Assembly (NCBI GenBank): GCA_002449845.1
Contig: DJXW01000029.1
Location: 1-64,000 of the forward strand
Reading direction: 5' to 3'
DNA: 64,000 nucleotides
From: Prevotella sp. UBA6994
GTDB taxonomy: Bacteria; Bacteroidota; Bacteroidia; Bacteroidales; Bacteroidaceae
Shown: piece by piece, positions 36,320-45,476 of the stretch
How positions within the stretch are numbered: the first letter of the stretch is position 1
Layout of the letters: every line of letters begins with the position of its first letter
The notes under the pieces: generated by a model
The model's database searches: none
The model's input: the letters and a program-made list of their open reading frames with translations, nothing else
What the model was told of the DNA's origin: nothing
Position numbers and translations under genes: made by a program

Positions 36320-37401
36320 TGGCATTCCTTGAATTTAAGAACGTCAGGATCGCTGGCATCGCCGCCGGCGTTCCTGAAAACGTTGTTAGTAATTACACTC
36401 TAAAGAGCGGAGAAGACATTTCTGCAGATTATACCCCAGAGGCGTTTGTTGAGACAACAGGTGTTAAGGAACGTCGTTGTTCTGAGACTCTTACAACTTC
36501 AGATCTTTGTTTTGCCGCAGCCGAGAAACTCATATCTGAGTTGGGTTGGGATAAAAAAGAAATCGAGGCTTTAGTGTTTGTTTCACAAACTGCCGATTAT
36601 TTTCTTCCTGCCACAGCTTGTATACTTCAAGACCGCCTTGGCCTACCGAGAGAATGCTATGCAGAAGATGTGGCCCTTGGATGTTCGGGTTGGGTATATG
36701 GATTGAGTAATGTAGCCGCTTTAGTAGCTACTGGTACGATCAAGAAAGCTCTCCTACTTGCAGGTGACGCAAAGAAGCGTTCTAAAATGAAGCGTGACCC
36801 GTTGTTTGGCGATGCTGGTACAGCAACAGCCATTGAGTATGTTGAAGGTGCAAAAGGTTTCCAATTCCATTTTGGAACGGACGGTAGCGGATTTGACGCC
36901 ATTATTACTCCTGACGGTGGTTCACGTAATCAAGTATCTCCAGAATCTTTCGAACTGAAAGAATATGAAGGTAAAATGATGCACAATCTTCAGACACATA
37001 TGAAGGGTATGGATGTTTTTTCATTTGGCATAACAACTGCACCGAAGTCCGTGAAGAAGTTGGCAGAGTTTTATGGATTTGATTACCAAGATGCAGATTA
37101 CATCATTTTCCATCAGGCTAATATGAAGATGAATAACCAGATTGTGAAAAAGCTGAAACTCGACCCAGCTAAGGTTCCTTCTTGTATGTATCGTTTTGGC
37201 AACACATCCTCTGCAAGTATTCCATTAACTATAGCTGGAGAGTTAAAAGGATTGTTTGAGAAAAAACTAACGAAGTTTATCTGCTGTGGTTTTGGTGTAG
37301 GTCTCTCATGGGGTACAGTTGCTATTGAAACAGAGAACATTATCATCCCAGATATTGTAAATGTAAAAGACAAAGAGGATAATTATGGATATCAATTATA
37401 A
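36319..37401 (+). CDS. 3-oxoacyl-ACP synthase III-like enzyme 1
   Basis: Thiolase-fold condensing enzyme of the KASIII (FabH) family. All catalytic residues are present: C122 (VALGCSGWVYG), H265 (IIFHQANMK) and N295 (FGNTSSASIP). 360 residues, somewhat longer than FabH (about 317), as in specialised capsule or antibiotic enzymes. Start overlaps the ACP-1 stop by 1 bp, and its end overlaps the next SDR gene by 17 bp, so the genes are translationally coupled. Probably condenses an acyl starter with malonyl-ACP to build a short acyl chain. Confidence 0.9.
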   Translation: MAFLEFKNVRIAGIAAGVPENVVSNYTLKSGEDISADYTPEAFVETTGVKERRCSETLTTSDLCFAAAEKLISELGWDKKEIEALVFVSQTADYFLPATACILQDRLGLPRECYAEDVALGCSGWVYGLSNVAALVATGTIKKALLLAGDAKKRSKMKRDPLFGDAGTATAIEYVEGAKGFQFHFGTDGSGFDAIITPDGGSRNQVSPESFELKEYEGKMMHNLQTHMKGMDVFSFGITTAPKSVKKLAEFYGFDYQDADYIIFHQANMKMNNQIVKKLKLDPAKVPSCMYRFGNTSSASIPLTIAGELKGLFEKKLTKFICCGFGVGLSWGTVAIETENIIIPDIVNVKDKEDNYGYQL

Positions 37402-38137
37402 TCCATTTTCTTTAAAGGGCAAAACAATTCTTGTTACAGGAGCCTCCTCGGGAATAGGACAAGAAACAGCTATTCAATGCTCTAAGATGGGAGCAAATGT
37501 AATCATCACAGCACGTAATGAGGAACGCCTTAAAGAAACTATATCACTAATGGAGGGGGATGGACATCAAATGATTATTGCAGATCAAACTAATCAAGAA
37601 GACCTGGAATCTTTGGTGAGTCATATTAATCTACTTCAAGGACTAGTATTATGTGCAGGTAAGCCCAAGACACTTCCATTCCAATTTTGCACAAGAGAGA
37701 ACTTTGACGAAGTTTTTAATATTAACTTTTTTGCACCAGTTGAACTATTGAGATTATTGGTAAAAAAGAAAAAAATGGCAAAAGAATCCTCTGTTGTATT
37801 CGTTTCGTCTATTGGAGGAGTGCGTGCATACGGTGCATCTAATGCTATTTATGGTGCATCGAAATCAGCTATAGATTCCATTATGAAAACTAGTGCACGA
37901 GAATTGGCTGCAAAAAAAATCAGAGTTAATAGCGTTAATCCTGGAATGGTTGAAACAAAGCTAATACATGTGGGTATGATAACAGAGGAACAGTTGGAGG
38001 CTGATAAGAAAACCTATCCACTACAACGATATGGTACTCCTATAGATATCGCAAATGGAATTGTTTTTCTTTTGTCAGATGCGTCTTCATGGATTACTGG
38101 TCATCCTCTTGTTATTGACGGTGGAAAAACCATTTAA
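37385..38137 (+). CDS. SDR-family reductase 1 (FabG-like)
   Basis: Short-chain dehydrogenase of 250 residues. NAD(P) motif GASSGIGQ (about 20-27), catalytic Y156xxxK160 (YGASKSA), and SSIGG for the catalytic Ser. C-terminal SSWITGHPLVIDGG is typical of FabG-type 3-oxoacyl-ACP reductases. Overlaps the KASIII gene. In context it would reduce the 3-oxoacyl-ACP to 3-hydroxyacyl-ACP. A sugar-nucleotide reductase role is the alternative. Confidence 0.87.
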   Translation: MDINYNPFSLKGKTILVTGASSGIGQETAIQCSKMGANVIITARNEERLKETISLMEGDGHQMIIADQTNQEDLESLVSHINLLQGLVLCAGKPKTLPFQFCTRENFDEVFNINFFAPVELLRLLVKKKKMAKESSVVFVSSIGGVRAYGASNAIYGASKSAIDSIMKTSARELAAKKIRVNSVNPGMVETKLIHVGMITEEQLEADKKTYPLQRYGTPIDIANGIVFLLSDASSWITGHPLVIDGGKTI

Positions 38138-38142
38138 TTAAG

Positions 38143-38877
38143 ATGAGATTGTTAGAAAAGAAAGTCGCTATTGTTACTGGTGCAGGAGCAGGTATTGGCA
38201 AAGCTACGGCGATGCTTTTCGCAAAAGAGGGAGCTACAGTCTATGCTGCAGACATTAAAGGTCTTGAGTGGATAGACTCAAAAACTTTTGAAGGTGGATG
38301 TATTAAGCCAATTCAACTTGACATCTGCGATTTTGCAGCAGTAAAAAGTACTATAGTTTCAATTAAAAAAGAGCATGGTCATATTGATGTCTTGGCTAAC
38401 ATAGCAGGTCTTATTTCATATGAATTAATGCCAATGATCAATTATGATTTCTTCCGAAAGATGATAGAGGTAAATGTGGTGGCATTAATAAACTTTATGA
38501 CACTCGTATCTCGTATCATGCAAAGACAACACAGTGGTTCAATTATTAATATGGCCAGTATGGTTGGTTTAAAAGGTGCAAGTGGTCAACTTTCCTATTC
38601 AGCAACAAAGGGAGCTGTTATTGCAGCTACAAAATCTGCAGCAAAAGAATTGGCAGATTATAAAATCTGTGTAAATGCCATTGCTCCAGGAATGGTTGGT
38701 TCCGAAAGATTCAAGTCTGTACTGGAAGAGAAATTTGCTCAAAAAATTAATGATATTCCTTTTGGGCGGCTGGCCGAACCTGAAGAAATAGCACATTTAT
38801 GTCTATTCCTTGCATCCGACAACTCTGCGTATATAACAGGTCAAGTTATCGGCATCGATGGAGGTGCAATTATTTAA
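38143..38877 (+). CDS. SDR-family reductase 2 (FabG-like)
   Basis: Second short-chain dehydrogenase, 244 residues: GAGAGIGKAT nucleotide loop, MASMVG with the catalytic Ser, Y152xxxK156 (YSATKGA), and the FabG-like end AYITGQVIGIDGGAI. Five bp after reductase 1. The two are clearly paralogues of different specificity rather than recent duplicates. Two KASIII, two ACP and two reductases suggest two rounds or two branches of acyl synthesis. Confidence 0.87.
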   Translation: MRLLEKKVAIVTGAGAGIGKATAMLFAKEGATVYAADIKGLEWIDSKTFEGGCIKPIQLDICDFAAVKSTIVSIKKEHGHIDVLANIAGLISYELMPMINYDFFRKMIEVNVVALINFMTLVSRIMQRQHSGSIINMASMVGLKGASGQLSYSATKGAVIAATKSAAKELADYKICVNAIAPGMVGSERFKSVLEEKFAQKINDIPFGRLAEPEEIAHLCLFLASDNSAYITGQVIGIDGGAII

Positions 38878-38883
38878 TAAACC

Positions 38884-40263
38884 ATGTTTCTTGATTTAGA
38901 TAAGAAAAACAGAAACAAAGTTGCCGTAATTGACGACAGTGGTAGTTCTATCACTTATGGTGATATTTGTGATTTCTCTAAAGATTTTGCAAAACACCTA
39001 CCTCCGCGTTCCCTGATTTTCATTCTTTCCGAGAACAAAATTGGCTCATTACTTGGTTATACCGCCGCTCTATCTAATAGGACAGTTCCACTTATTATCA
39101 GTGCAAAGACGGAAGAAGGACTCTATACAAATTTTCTGGATATTTATCGTCCCGAATATTTATGGATTCCCAATGAGTTGGTTGCAAAATTAGGCTATGA
39201 GGCAATCTTTTCCGCATGGGACTATTCCTTGGTGAAGACAGGTTATCCTAAAGTTCCACTCTATGACGAGTTGTCTTTACTTCTTCCCACATCTGGTTCT
39301 ACTGGTAGTCCAAAACTTGTACGCCATAGCTATCGAAACATAGAGGCTAATGCAGAGAATGTAAAAAAATTATTCAATCTTACTGAGGACGAGAAGGCCA
39401 TGGCTATTCTCCCTATGCACTACACAATGGGGTTATCAGTCGTAGCTTCACACTTGTTAACTGGTGCAACTTTATTACTTTCAGGAAGGTCACTCTTAGA
39501 CAAAGGATTTTGGACAATGCTTAAGGAGGCTACAAGTTTCACGGGTGTACCCTACAGCTACGACATTTTGACAAAAATGCGCTTTACAAGGATGGATTTG
39601 CCAAACTTGAAAATCGTTACTCAAGGTGGTGGAAAATTGACCACTGAGATGTGGCAGACACTTGCTCAGTATGCGCACGATAAAGGAAAAAAGTTCATTG
39701 CTACTTATGGTCAATCCGAGTGTACAGCACGTATGGCCTATTTGCCTGCCGAAATGGCTATGACAAAAATCTGCAGTATCGGCATCGCAGAACCTGGTGG
39801 GCAATTATCAATTGTTGACAATGAAGGCATTGAGACTTTTGAAGGAGAAGCTATGGGCGAAATGGTATATCGCGGAGAAAATGTGACATTAGGTTATGCC
39901 ACATGTCAAGAAGATTTGCAAAAGGGCGACGAGAACCACGGAGTAATGCACACAGGCGACCTTGCCCATCGTGATGACGACGGATGCTATTTCATCGTCG
40001 GCAGAATGAAACGGTTCTTGAAGATCTTTGGGTTGAGAATTGGCCTTGACGAAGTGGAGAACCTAATTAAGTCAGAGTTCAAGATAGACTGCTATTGCAA
40101 AGGTAACGATGAGAAACTGATTGTCTTAGTAACAGATAGCTCCATAATAGATAAGCTACCAACTTTTATTGAAGAGAAGACACATCTATTCCATCAAAAA
40201 ATAGAAGTACAATTGGTAGAAGCCATATTGAGAAATGAAGCAGGAAAAGTAATCAATCAATAA
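38884..40263 (+). CDS. AMP-forming acyl ligase (ANL superfamily)
   Basis: Activates a carboxylic acid as acyl-AMP and transfers it to a thiol, here most likely to one of the ACPs. P-loop motif LLPTSGSTGSPKLV (about 134-147), A5-like ATYGQSECTARM, A7-like MHTGDLAHRDDDGCYFIVGR and the C-terminal lysine region near EAGKVINQ. 459 residues, shorter than acetyl-CoA synthetases and like small fatty-acyl-AMP/ACP ligases. It lies 6 bp after reductase 2 and 8 bp before ACP-2. The substrate acid is unknown. Confidence 0.87.
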   Translation: MFLDLDKKNRNKVAVIDDSGSSITYGDICDFSKDFAKHLPPRSLIFILSENKIGSLLGYTAALSNRTVPLIISAKTEEGLYTNFLDIYRPEYLWIPNELVAKLGYEAIFSAWDYSLVKTGYPKVPLYDELSLLLPTSGSTGSPKLVRHSYRNIEANAENVKKLFNLTEDEKAMAILPMHYTMGLSVVASHLLTGATLLLSGRSLLDKGFWTMLKEATSFTGVPYSYDILTKMRFTRMDLPNLKIVTQGGGKLTTEMWQTLAQYAHDKGKKFIATYGQSECTARMAYLPAEMAMTKICSIGIAEPGGQLSIVDNEGIETFEGEAMGEMVYRGENVTLGYATCQEDLQKGDENHGVMHTGDLAHRDDDGCYFIVGRMKRFLKIFGLRIGLDEVENLIKSEFKIDCYCKGNDEKLIVLVTDSSIIDKLPTFIEEKTHLFHQKIEVQLVEAILRNEAGKVINQ

Positions 40264-40271
40264 TATTTATA

Positions 40272-40511
40272 ATGACAAATATAGAAATACTTAACAATAT
40301 CTTCTGTGATGTTTTTTCCGTTGAAGCATCTGCATTGAATGCAGACTTCGACAAAAATAACGTTGAAGGATGGGACTCCGTTCATCAACTAAGTCTGACA
40401 TCTGCTATCGAGGATGAATTCGACATTATGCTTGATGCAGAGGACATTCTTGATTTTACATCATACAACAATGCCAAGAACATTTTGGCTAAATACGAAA
40501 TTGAAATCTAA
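40272..40511 (+). CDS. acyl carrier protein 2
   Basis: 79-residue acidic ACP with the canonical phosphopantetheine site GWDSVHQLSL (S36). The preceding ligase and following KASIII, which overlaps its stop (TAATG), point to a dedicated partner for these enzymes. Only moderately similar to ACP-1, which has a degenerate site. Confidence 0.9.
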   Translation: MTNIEILNNIFCDVFSVEASALNADFDKNNVEGWDSVHQLSLTSAIEDEFDIMLDAEDILDFTSYNNAKNILAKYEIEI

Positions 40512-41569
40512 TGGCCTATTGGGAAATTAAGAATGTAGCAGTCAGAGGTGTAACAGGAACCGTTCCCAATCATCCTGTTAAATCAGCTGAATTGCCATTC
40601 TTCACGAAAGAAGAGGCAGATACCTTTGACGCAACCGTAGGTATCAAGAATCGCTATATAGCTTCGGATAATGTTTGTGCATCGGATTTGTGTTTTGATG
40701 CTGCAGAAAGACTTATTGCAGGTCTTGGTTGGGAAAAAGAAACTATAGATATACTATTATTTGCTTCCGTAACAGGTGATTATAAGACTCCACCAACTTC
40801 AGCTATTTTGCAAGACCGTCTGGGACTTCCATCTACCACATTTGTTCTAGACATTCCAATGGGCTGTTGTGGTTGTATATATGGCATCAATGTAGCAGGC
40901 AACATGTTAACGGCTGGAACTGCAAAGCGTGCAATTGTTCTTGTAGGCGACACAGCTATGCGAATGGGTAATCCTAAAGATAAAAGCCGTGGTCCTTTAT
41001 TCGGTGATAGTGGTACAGCGTTGGCTTTAGAATATGATACCACGGCTGAAGACATTATCATAGACTTTAACACCATGGGGGCAGGTTATCAGGCATTGAT
41101 GACTCCTCATGGAGGGTATCGTCATCCTGTTACTCAAGAATCGTTTGTAGAGGAAGACTTTGGCAATGGTATTATTCGTGCTCCTAAGGATGCACTTATC
41201 AATGGCATGGATGTTTTCTCATTCGCCATTACAAAGCCTCCCATTAGTGTAAAGAAGATATTAGAAAAGAAGGGACTTGACAAAGATAAAGACATCGATT
41301 TCTTCCTCATTCATCAAGCAAACAAATTGATTGTTGATCGTCTTGTCAAGAAATTGAAATTGCCTGTTGAAAAAGTTCCATACAATCTCCAAAAGTTTGG
41401 CAATCTAGGTGGAGCATCCATTCTTATGTTAATGGTTTCTGAGATAGCCGAAGAACTGTCATCACGACCATTGACGCTTTTATGTTCTTCTTTCGGTTTG
41501 GGTTTGACTTGGGGCACGATGGTATTAAAGACTAAGCAAATGTTGGTTGTTCCTTTAAATAAAATGTAG
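40511..41569 (+). CDS. 3-oxoacyl-ACP synthase III-like enzyme 2
   Basis: Second KASIII-family enzyme, 352 residues, with C119 (PMGCCGCIYGI), H268 (FLIHQANKL) and N298 (FGNLGGASIL). It is a distant paralogue of the enzyme at 36319 and shares features such as NGMDVFSFAIT, where enzyme 1 has KGMDVFSFGIT. The Cys-rich active-site loop differs from enzyme 1 (GCSGW). The ACP-KASIII unit therefore occurs twice, both times with TAATG coupling, suggesting duplication of a two-gene unit. Confidence 0.9.
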   Translation: MAYWEIKNVAVRGVTGTVPNHPVKSAELPFFTKEEADTFDATVGIKNRYIASDNVCASDLCFDAAERLIAGLGWEKETIDILLFASVTGDYKTPPTSAILQDRLGLPSTTFVLDIPMGCCGCIYGINVAGNMLTAGTAKRAIVLVGDTAMRMGNPKDKSRGPLFGDSGTALALEYDTTAEDIIIDFNTMGAGYQALMTPHGGYRHPVTQESFVEEDFGNGIIRAPKDALINGMDVFSFAITKPPISVKKILEKKGLDKDKDIDFFLIHQANKLIVDRLVKKLKLPVEKVPYNLQKFGNLGGASILMLMVSEIAEELSSRPLTLLCSSFGLGLTWGTMVLKTKQMLVVPLNKM

Positions 41570-41573
41570 CATT

Positions 41574-43133
41574 ATGAAGAACGTTATCTATATTAATTGT
41601 TGGGTAGAACCATGGGTAGATGTTGCCCAACGCTTACAAGACGAATATGGTTACAAGCCAGTTTGGTGGATTGGATACTCTCGCGAGGATAATTCACATC
41701 AAATTATCCCTCAAAAGTTCCCTGATATTGTCTATCAGGACAATGCCGATGCTTGGAAAAATCGTTTTCCAAAAGAAGTTGAAGAAAAGTCTCCATATTA
41801 TTACTTGGATGTAGATTTCCTTAAACGTCATGCACATCACGAATTGCAAGCTATCAAAATGATGGACCGCATGGACCAGGATCTTCGCAGTTTCAATTTT
41901 ATGGAACGACAGCGTCATTTCCGCAACATGCTCAAACAATGGATGGCTGCAATCGATTTGGTAAAACCCGACTTGGTCATATCCACAGCTATTCCACATC
42001 GCCTATATGATTATGTTCTCTTTTGGTTATGTGAAGAAAAGAACATACCATTCTTAACCATTCAACATACTCAATTCGCAGGTCGTTTATACTTCTCAAA
42101 AAACGAGTTTTATACTATCAAAGACAAATTCATTAAAGATTGGCATACCTATGAAAATGAAAAAGAATTAATAGGAGAACTTCCTGAAGATATAAAGACT
42201 CGATTTGAAAGCGTGAAAAAGGATTATAATGAAGCGGCTCCTACTTTCATGTCATTTGACGCTCAGAGACAAAAAAAGGCGACAAGCAGTTTTTTCATGT
42301 TAAAACGTTGGGTAAAAAAGTTCACGACAGTATATCGACCATACTTGTTAGGCAAGTCTGCCGATAGTGTTGTTATCGGGCATTGTGCATACGACAAACG
42401 ACCTAACAAGAAGTATGAGGAAAGCGAAGGCAATATTTATCAGCATGAGCGAATGCTATTAAGAGTCAACAAATACAAAGATCAGTTGCAGAAAGTATAT
42501 GAATCATTGTGTACTAAACCCAATTATAACGAAAAGTTCGTAACGCTTTTTTTACATTATCAACCAGAGGCCACCACTTCTCCAGGAGGTGACATTTTTG
42601 TAGACCAAAGATTGTGTGTAGAGTTATTGCTCAAATATTTGCCAAAAACCTGGAAAGTTTATGTGAAAGAGCATCCTCACCAGTTTATTCGATATCGCAT
42701 AGGGCATACAAGTCGGATGCGAGACTTATATGATGATCTAATAAAAAACGAAAGAGTAAAACTGATTTCTACAGAAGCAGATACTTTTGAACTCATCAAA
42801 TATTCTCAAGCGATTAGCACCATAACAGGTACTGTAGGTTGGGAGGCCATAGTACGACAAACACCTGTCATTTCTTTTGGATTAGGTTGGTATGAAAATT
42901 ATTCAAAGGGAGTGTTGCGTATTACAAATGAGGATTCCGCAAAAGACATGCTTCATTTTATAGAAAACTATCAGTATGACGAGCATTCTTTATTGGCTTA
43001 CCTTGCTTCTGTTGGAAAAAACACCAAACTTGCATATTATTTCAAAGATATGTATAAAAATGAAGTTGGACTCAGTGAAGAAGAGTGTATTAATAATATT
43101 ATAGATTTAATCGTTGAACAATTAGAAGCTTAA
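41574..43133 (+). CDS. capsule polysaccharide biosynthesis protein (glycosyltransferase-like)
   Basis: 519-residue protein without membrane helices. The C-terminal part carries STITGTVGWEAIVRQTPVISFGLGWY, a motif of the capsule polysaccharide synthesis family (PF05159-type, retaining Kdo-like transferases). The middle contains KEHPHQF, as in GT-B transferases. The N-terminal half (VIYINCWVEPWVDVAQRLQDEYG...KPDLVISTAIPHRLYDY) looks like the acceptor-binding half of a GT-B fold. It starts 4 bp after KASIII-2. Sugar specificity unknown. Confidence 0.7.
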   Translation: MKNVIYINCWVEPWVDVAQRLQDEYGYKPVWWIGYSREDNSHQIIPQKFPDIVYQDNADAWKNRFPKEVEEKSPYYYLDVDFLKRHAHHELQAIKMMDRMDQDLRSFNFMERQRHFRNMLKQWMAAIDLVKPDLVISTAIPHRLYDYVLFWLCEEKNIPFLTIQHTQFAGRLYFSKNEFYTIKDKFIKDWHTYENEKELIGELPEDIKTRFESVKKDYNEAAPTFMSFDAQRQKKATSSFFMLKRWVKKFTTVYRPYLLGKSADSVVIGHCAYDKRPNKKYEESEGNIYQHERMLLRVNKYKDQLQKVYESLCTKPNYNEKFVTLFLHYQPEATTSPGGDIFVDQRLCVELLLKYLPKTWKVYVKEHPHQFIRYRIGHTSRMRDLYDDLIKNERVKLISTEADTFELIKYSQAISTITGTVGWEAIVRQTPVISFGLGWYENYSKGVLRITNEDSAKDMLHFIENYQYDEHSLLAYLASVGKNTKLAYYFKDMYKNEVGLSEEECINNIIDLIVEQLEA

Positions 43134-43135
43134 CC

Positions 43136-44365
43136 ATGTTCAATTTAAATCAATTCATAGCAAGTTCTGTTACTTTACGTCCTATCAGCATGTTTGCCGC
43201 AGACATAGAGGCAAACAAAAAACTGCTTTCTAAGGAGATAAAAGACAAAAAAGTTTGTGTCATTGGGGGAGCTGGCTCTATCGGATCTTCCTTCATTAAG
43301 GCAATTTTGCGTTTTGAGCCAAAGAGTGTAGTGATCGTTGACCTCAATGAGAATGGACTGGCAGAACTGGTACGTGATGTTCGCAGCACATACGGTCTTT
43401 ATGTTCCCGATGAATTCCGTTGTTATACTCTGAACTTTGCCGATCCTATCTTTGAACGTATCTTCCGAGAAGAAAAAGGGTTTGACATTGTAGCCAACTT
43501 CTCTGCTCATAAGCATGTGCGCTCAGAGAAAGACCGCTATAGTGTGCAGGCACTTATCGAGAACAATGATATCAAGGCAAAGAAGTTGATGGACTTACTG
43601 ACTGTCTATCCTCCTAAGCATTTCTTCTGCGTTTCTACGGACAAAGCTGCTAATCCCGTGAACATCATGGGAGCATCGAAGCGTATCATGGAAGACTTGG
43701 TGATGGCTTATAACAAATACTTTAAGGTTACCACCGCCCGCTTTGCCAATGTTGCTTTCAGCAATGGTTCCCTACCTGACGGCTGGCTTCACAGGCTACA
43801 AAAACAACAACCATTAGCTGCTCCAAATGATGTAAAACGCTACTTCGTCTCTCCAGAAGAGAGCGGTCAGATTTGCATGCTGGCCTGTATCCTTGGTAAA
43901 CCAGGAGAAGTCTTCTTCCCAAAACTGGGTGAAGACCAAATGCTTACCTTCTCTTCCATTTGCGATGATTTCATCAAAGCTCAGGGATTTGAGAAGGATC
44001 TTTGCGCTTCGGACGAAGAAGCAAAAAAGAAGGCGGCAGCTTTAGATTCTTCATTCTTCACTCTTCACTCTTCACTTCCAAAGTACCCAACGGTGTACTT
44101 CAAAAGTGACACCACCGGTGAGAAAGCCTACGAAGAGTTTTATGTACCAGGAGAAAAGATTGACATGCAACGTTTCCAATCCCTTGGAGTCGTTGAGCAA
44201 ACCACTCGCCATGATATGGATGAGGTAAACACCTTCTTTGATAAGCTTGAAGCTATCTTTCACAAAGACGACTTTACTAAAGAGCTGGTCGTGGAGGCCA
44301 TCAAGGAGTTTATCCCCAACTTCGAACACGAAGAAAAAGGACGTAACCTTGACCAAAAAATGTAA
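43136..44365 (+). CDS. legB: nucleotide-sugar 4,6-dehydratase, LegB-like
   Basis: First step of legionaminic acid synthesis: dehydration of GDP- or UDP-N-acetylglucosamine to the 4-keto-6-deoxy sugar. Extended SDR with GGAGSIGSS nucleotide loop, FCVSTDKAANPVNIMGASK (the STDK and MxxxK catalytic region) and PEESGQICMLA. Family members are about 390-400 residues. This one has 409, with a repetitive insertion (LDSSFFTLHSSLPKYP) from four heptamers at 44046-44073, at a poorly conserved loop before the FKSDTTGEKAYEEF motif. The aminotransferase LegC and the later leg genes lie downstream. Confidence 0.82.
   Translation: MFNLNQFIASSVTLRPISMFAADIEANKKLLSKEIKDKKVCVIGGAGSIGSSFIKAILRFEPKSVVIVDLNENGLAELVRDVRSTYGLYVPDEFRCYTLNFADPIFERIFREEKGFDIVANFSAHKHVRSEKDRYSVQALIENNDIKAKKLMDLLTVYPPKHFFCVSTDKAANPVNIMGASKRIMEDLVMAYNKYFKVTTARFANVAFSNGSLPDGWLHRLQKQQPLAAPNDVKRYFVSPEESGQICMLACILGKPGEVFFPKLGEDQMLTFSSICDDFIKAQGFEKDLCASDEEAKKKAAALDSSFFTLHSSLPKYPTVYFKSDTTGEKAYEEFYVPGEKIDMQRFQSLGVVEQTTRHDMDEVNTFFDKLEAIFHKDDFTKELVVEAIKEFIPNFEHEEKGRNLDQKM
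44046..44073 (+). repeat. four heptamers (ATTCTTC/ACTCTTC) in legB
   Basis: ATTCTTC twice, then ACTCTTC twice, in tandem inside the coding sequence. A different heptamer from 28710 but with the same period, also tolerated in frame. Confidence 0.85.
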
Positions 44366-44371
44366 ACGTCT

Positions 44372-45445
44372 GTGTATAAAATAATTACAAAACTTAAGGG
44401 GGGGGGTAACTTAAGGCTATCCAATTTTGAAGCACTTAGATTATTGTGTATGCTAATGGTACTCAACCTCCATAGTTTTAGTGGTTATTCACACGGAAAT
44501 GGAATTTGGCAAGCACTAGATTTTTTCAGGGAGAGTACTTCTATTTGTGCAGTAGATTGCTTTTTATTAATTTCCGGTTATTTTGGAATCAAATGGAAAT
44601 TCAAAAGTTTATTTAATTTGGTTTTTCAGTTATTCTATTATAGTGTTGGAATATATTTAGCTGTAGTTGGCATGGGAATTGTAGATTGGAATATTAAGGA
44701 CTTTATGATGAGGTTTGCATGCTTATTCACTGACTCATGGAAATTTGCAATAACTTATGTCCTACTTTGGTTTTGTGCTCCACCACTTAATGCCTTATCC
44801 GAGAAATTATCTTCACGTGATTTATTCATGTATATTATAGTCTTCTTTTTAGTAATTAATTTTATCAGTGTTCCTCGACATGCTCTTTTTACTTACGCTT
44901 TAGTATACTTGATAGGAAGATTGCTTAAAAAGATAAGTGTTGAAAAAAGTCGTATCCCAGCTGGTAAGGCATATCTGATTACAACTTTTTTCATATTTGC
45001 ACTCACCTATTTTTTGGTTTTCAAAACACTTCAAATTACGAGTGCTGTAAGGTTTACTACTTGGCCTATTGGGTTTCTTGCATTTGATTATGCTGCTCCC
45101 TTGGTTATACTACAAGCCGTATTTCTATTTATATTCTTCGCTAGATTAACTTTTCAGAGCAAATTCATCAATTGGTGCGCAGCTTCTTGTTTTGCAATAT
45201 TTCTAATACACATGCATCCTACCATTAAGAATATTGGCTATTATGGATTTACAAGGAGTCTTTATGACATCCCTGTGTTTCAACATATAATCATTTTGGT
45301 GGGACTAATAATTGCCGTGTTCTTTGGAAGCATATTAATAGACCAACTAAGAATATTCATATCGAATAGTTGTTATTCTTTTACTAAGATAATTATAAAC
45401 TATATACCATGTAAATGGTTTCAACCTGTTTTTTACCAAAATTAG
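44372..45445 (+). CDS. acyltransferase-3 family membrane O-acyltransferase (GTG start)
   Basis: Integral membrane protein with about ten hydrophobic segments. N-terminal LRLSNFEALRLLCMLMVLNLHS, with the family His in the first helix (V-L-N-L-H), and FLLISGYF are typical of WecH/OafA-type O-acetyltransferases that decorate surface polysaccharides. The start codon is GTG at 44372, only 6 bp after legB. Codons 9-12 include a run of nine G (44398-44406). No later ATG would keep the first helix intact. Slippage in the G-tract would frameshift the gene, so O-acylation may be phase variable. Confidence 0.82.
   Translation: MYKIITKLKGGGNLRLSNFEALRLLCMLMVLNLHSFSGYSHGNGIWQALDFFRESTSICAVDCFLLISGYFGIKWKFKSLFNLVFQLFYYSVGIYLAVVGMGIVDWNIKDFMMRFACLFTDSWKFAITYVLLWFCAPPLNALSEKLSSRDLFMYIIVFFLVINFISVPRHALFTYALVYLIGRLLKKISVEKSRIPAGKAYLITTFFIFALTYFLVFKTLQITSAVRFTTWPIGFLAFDYAAPLVILQAVFLFIFFARLTFQSKFINWCAASCFAIFLIHMHPTIKNIGYYGFTRSLYDIPVFQHIIILVGLIIAVFFGSILIDQLRIFISNSCYSFTKIIINYIPCKWFQPVFYQN
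44398..44406 (+). repeat. G9 homopolymer near the start of the acyltransferase gene
   Basis: Nine consecutive G residues at codons 9-12, flanked by ACTTAAGG on both sides. Present length is in frame. A gain or loss of one base would close the gene within a few codons. Confidence 0.9.
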
Positions 45446-45476
45446 TAGCAAAATTGAATGACAAATAACAAATAAT

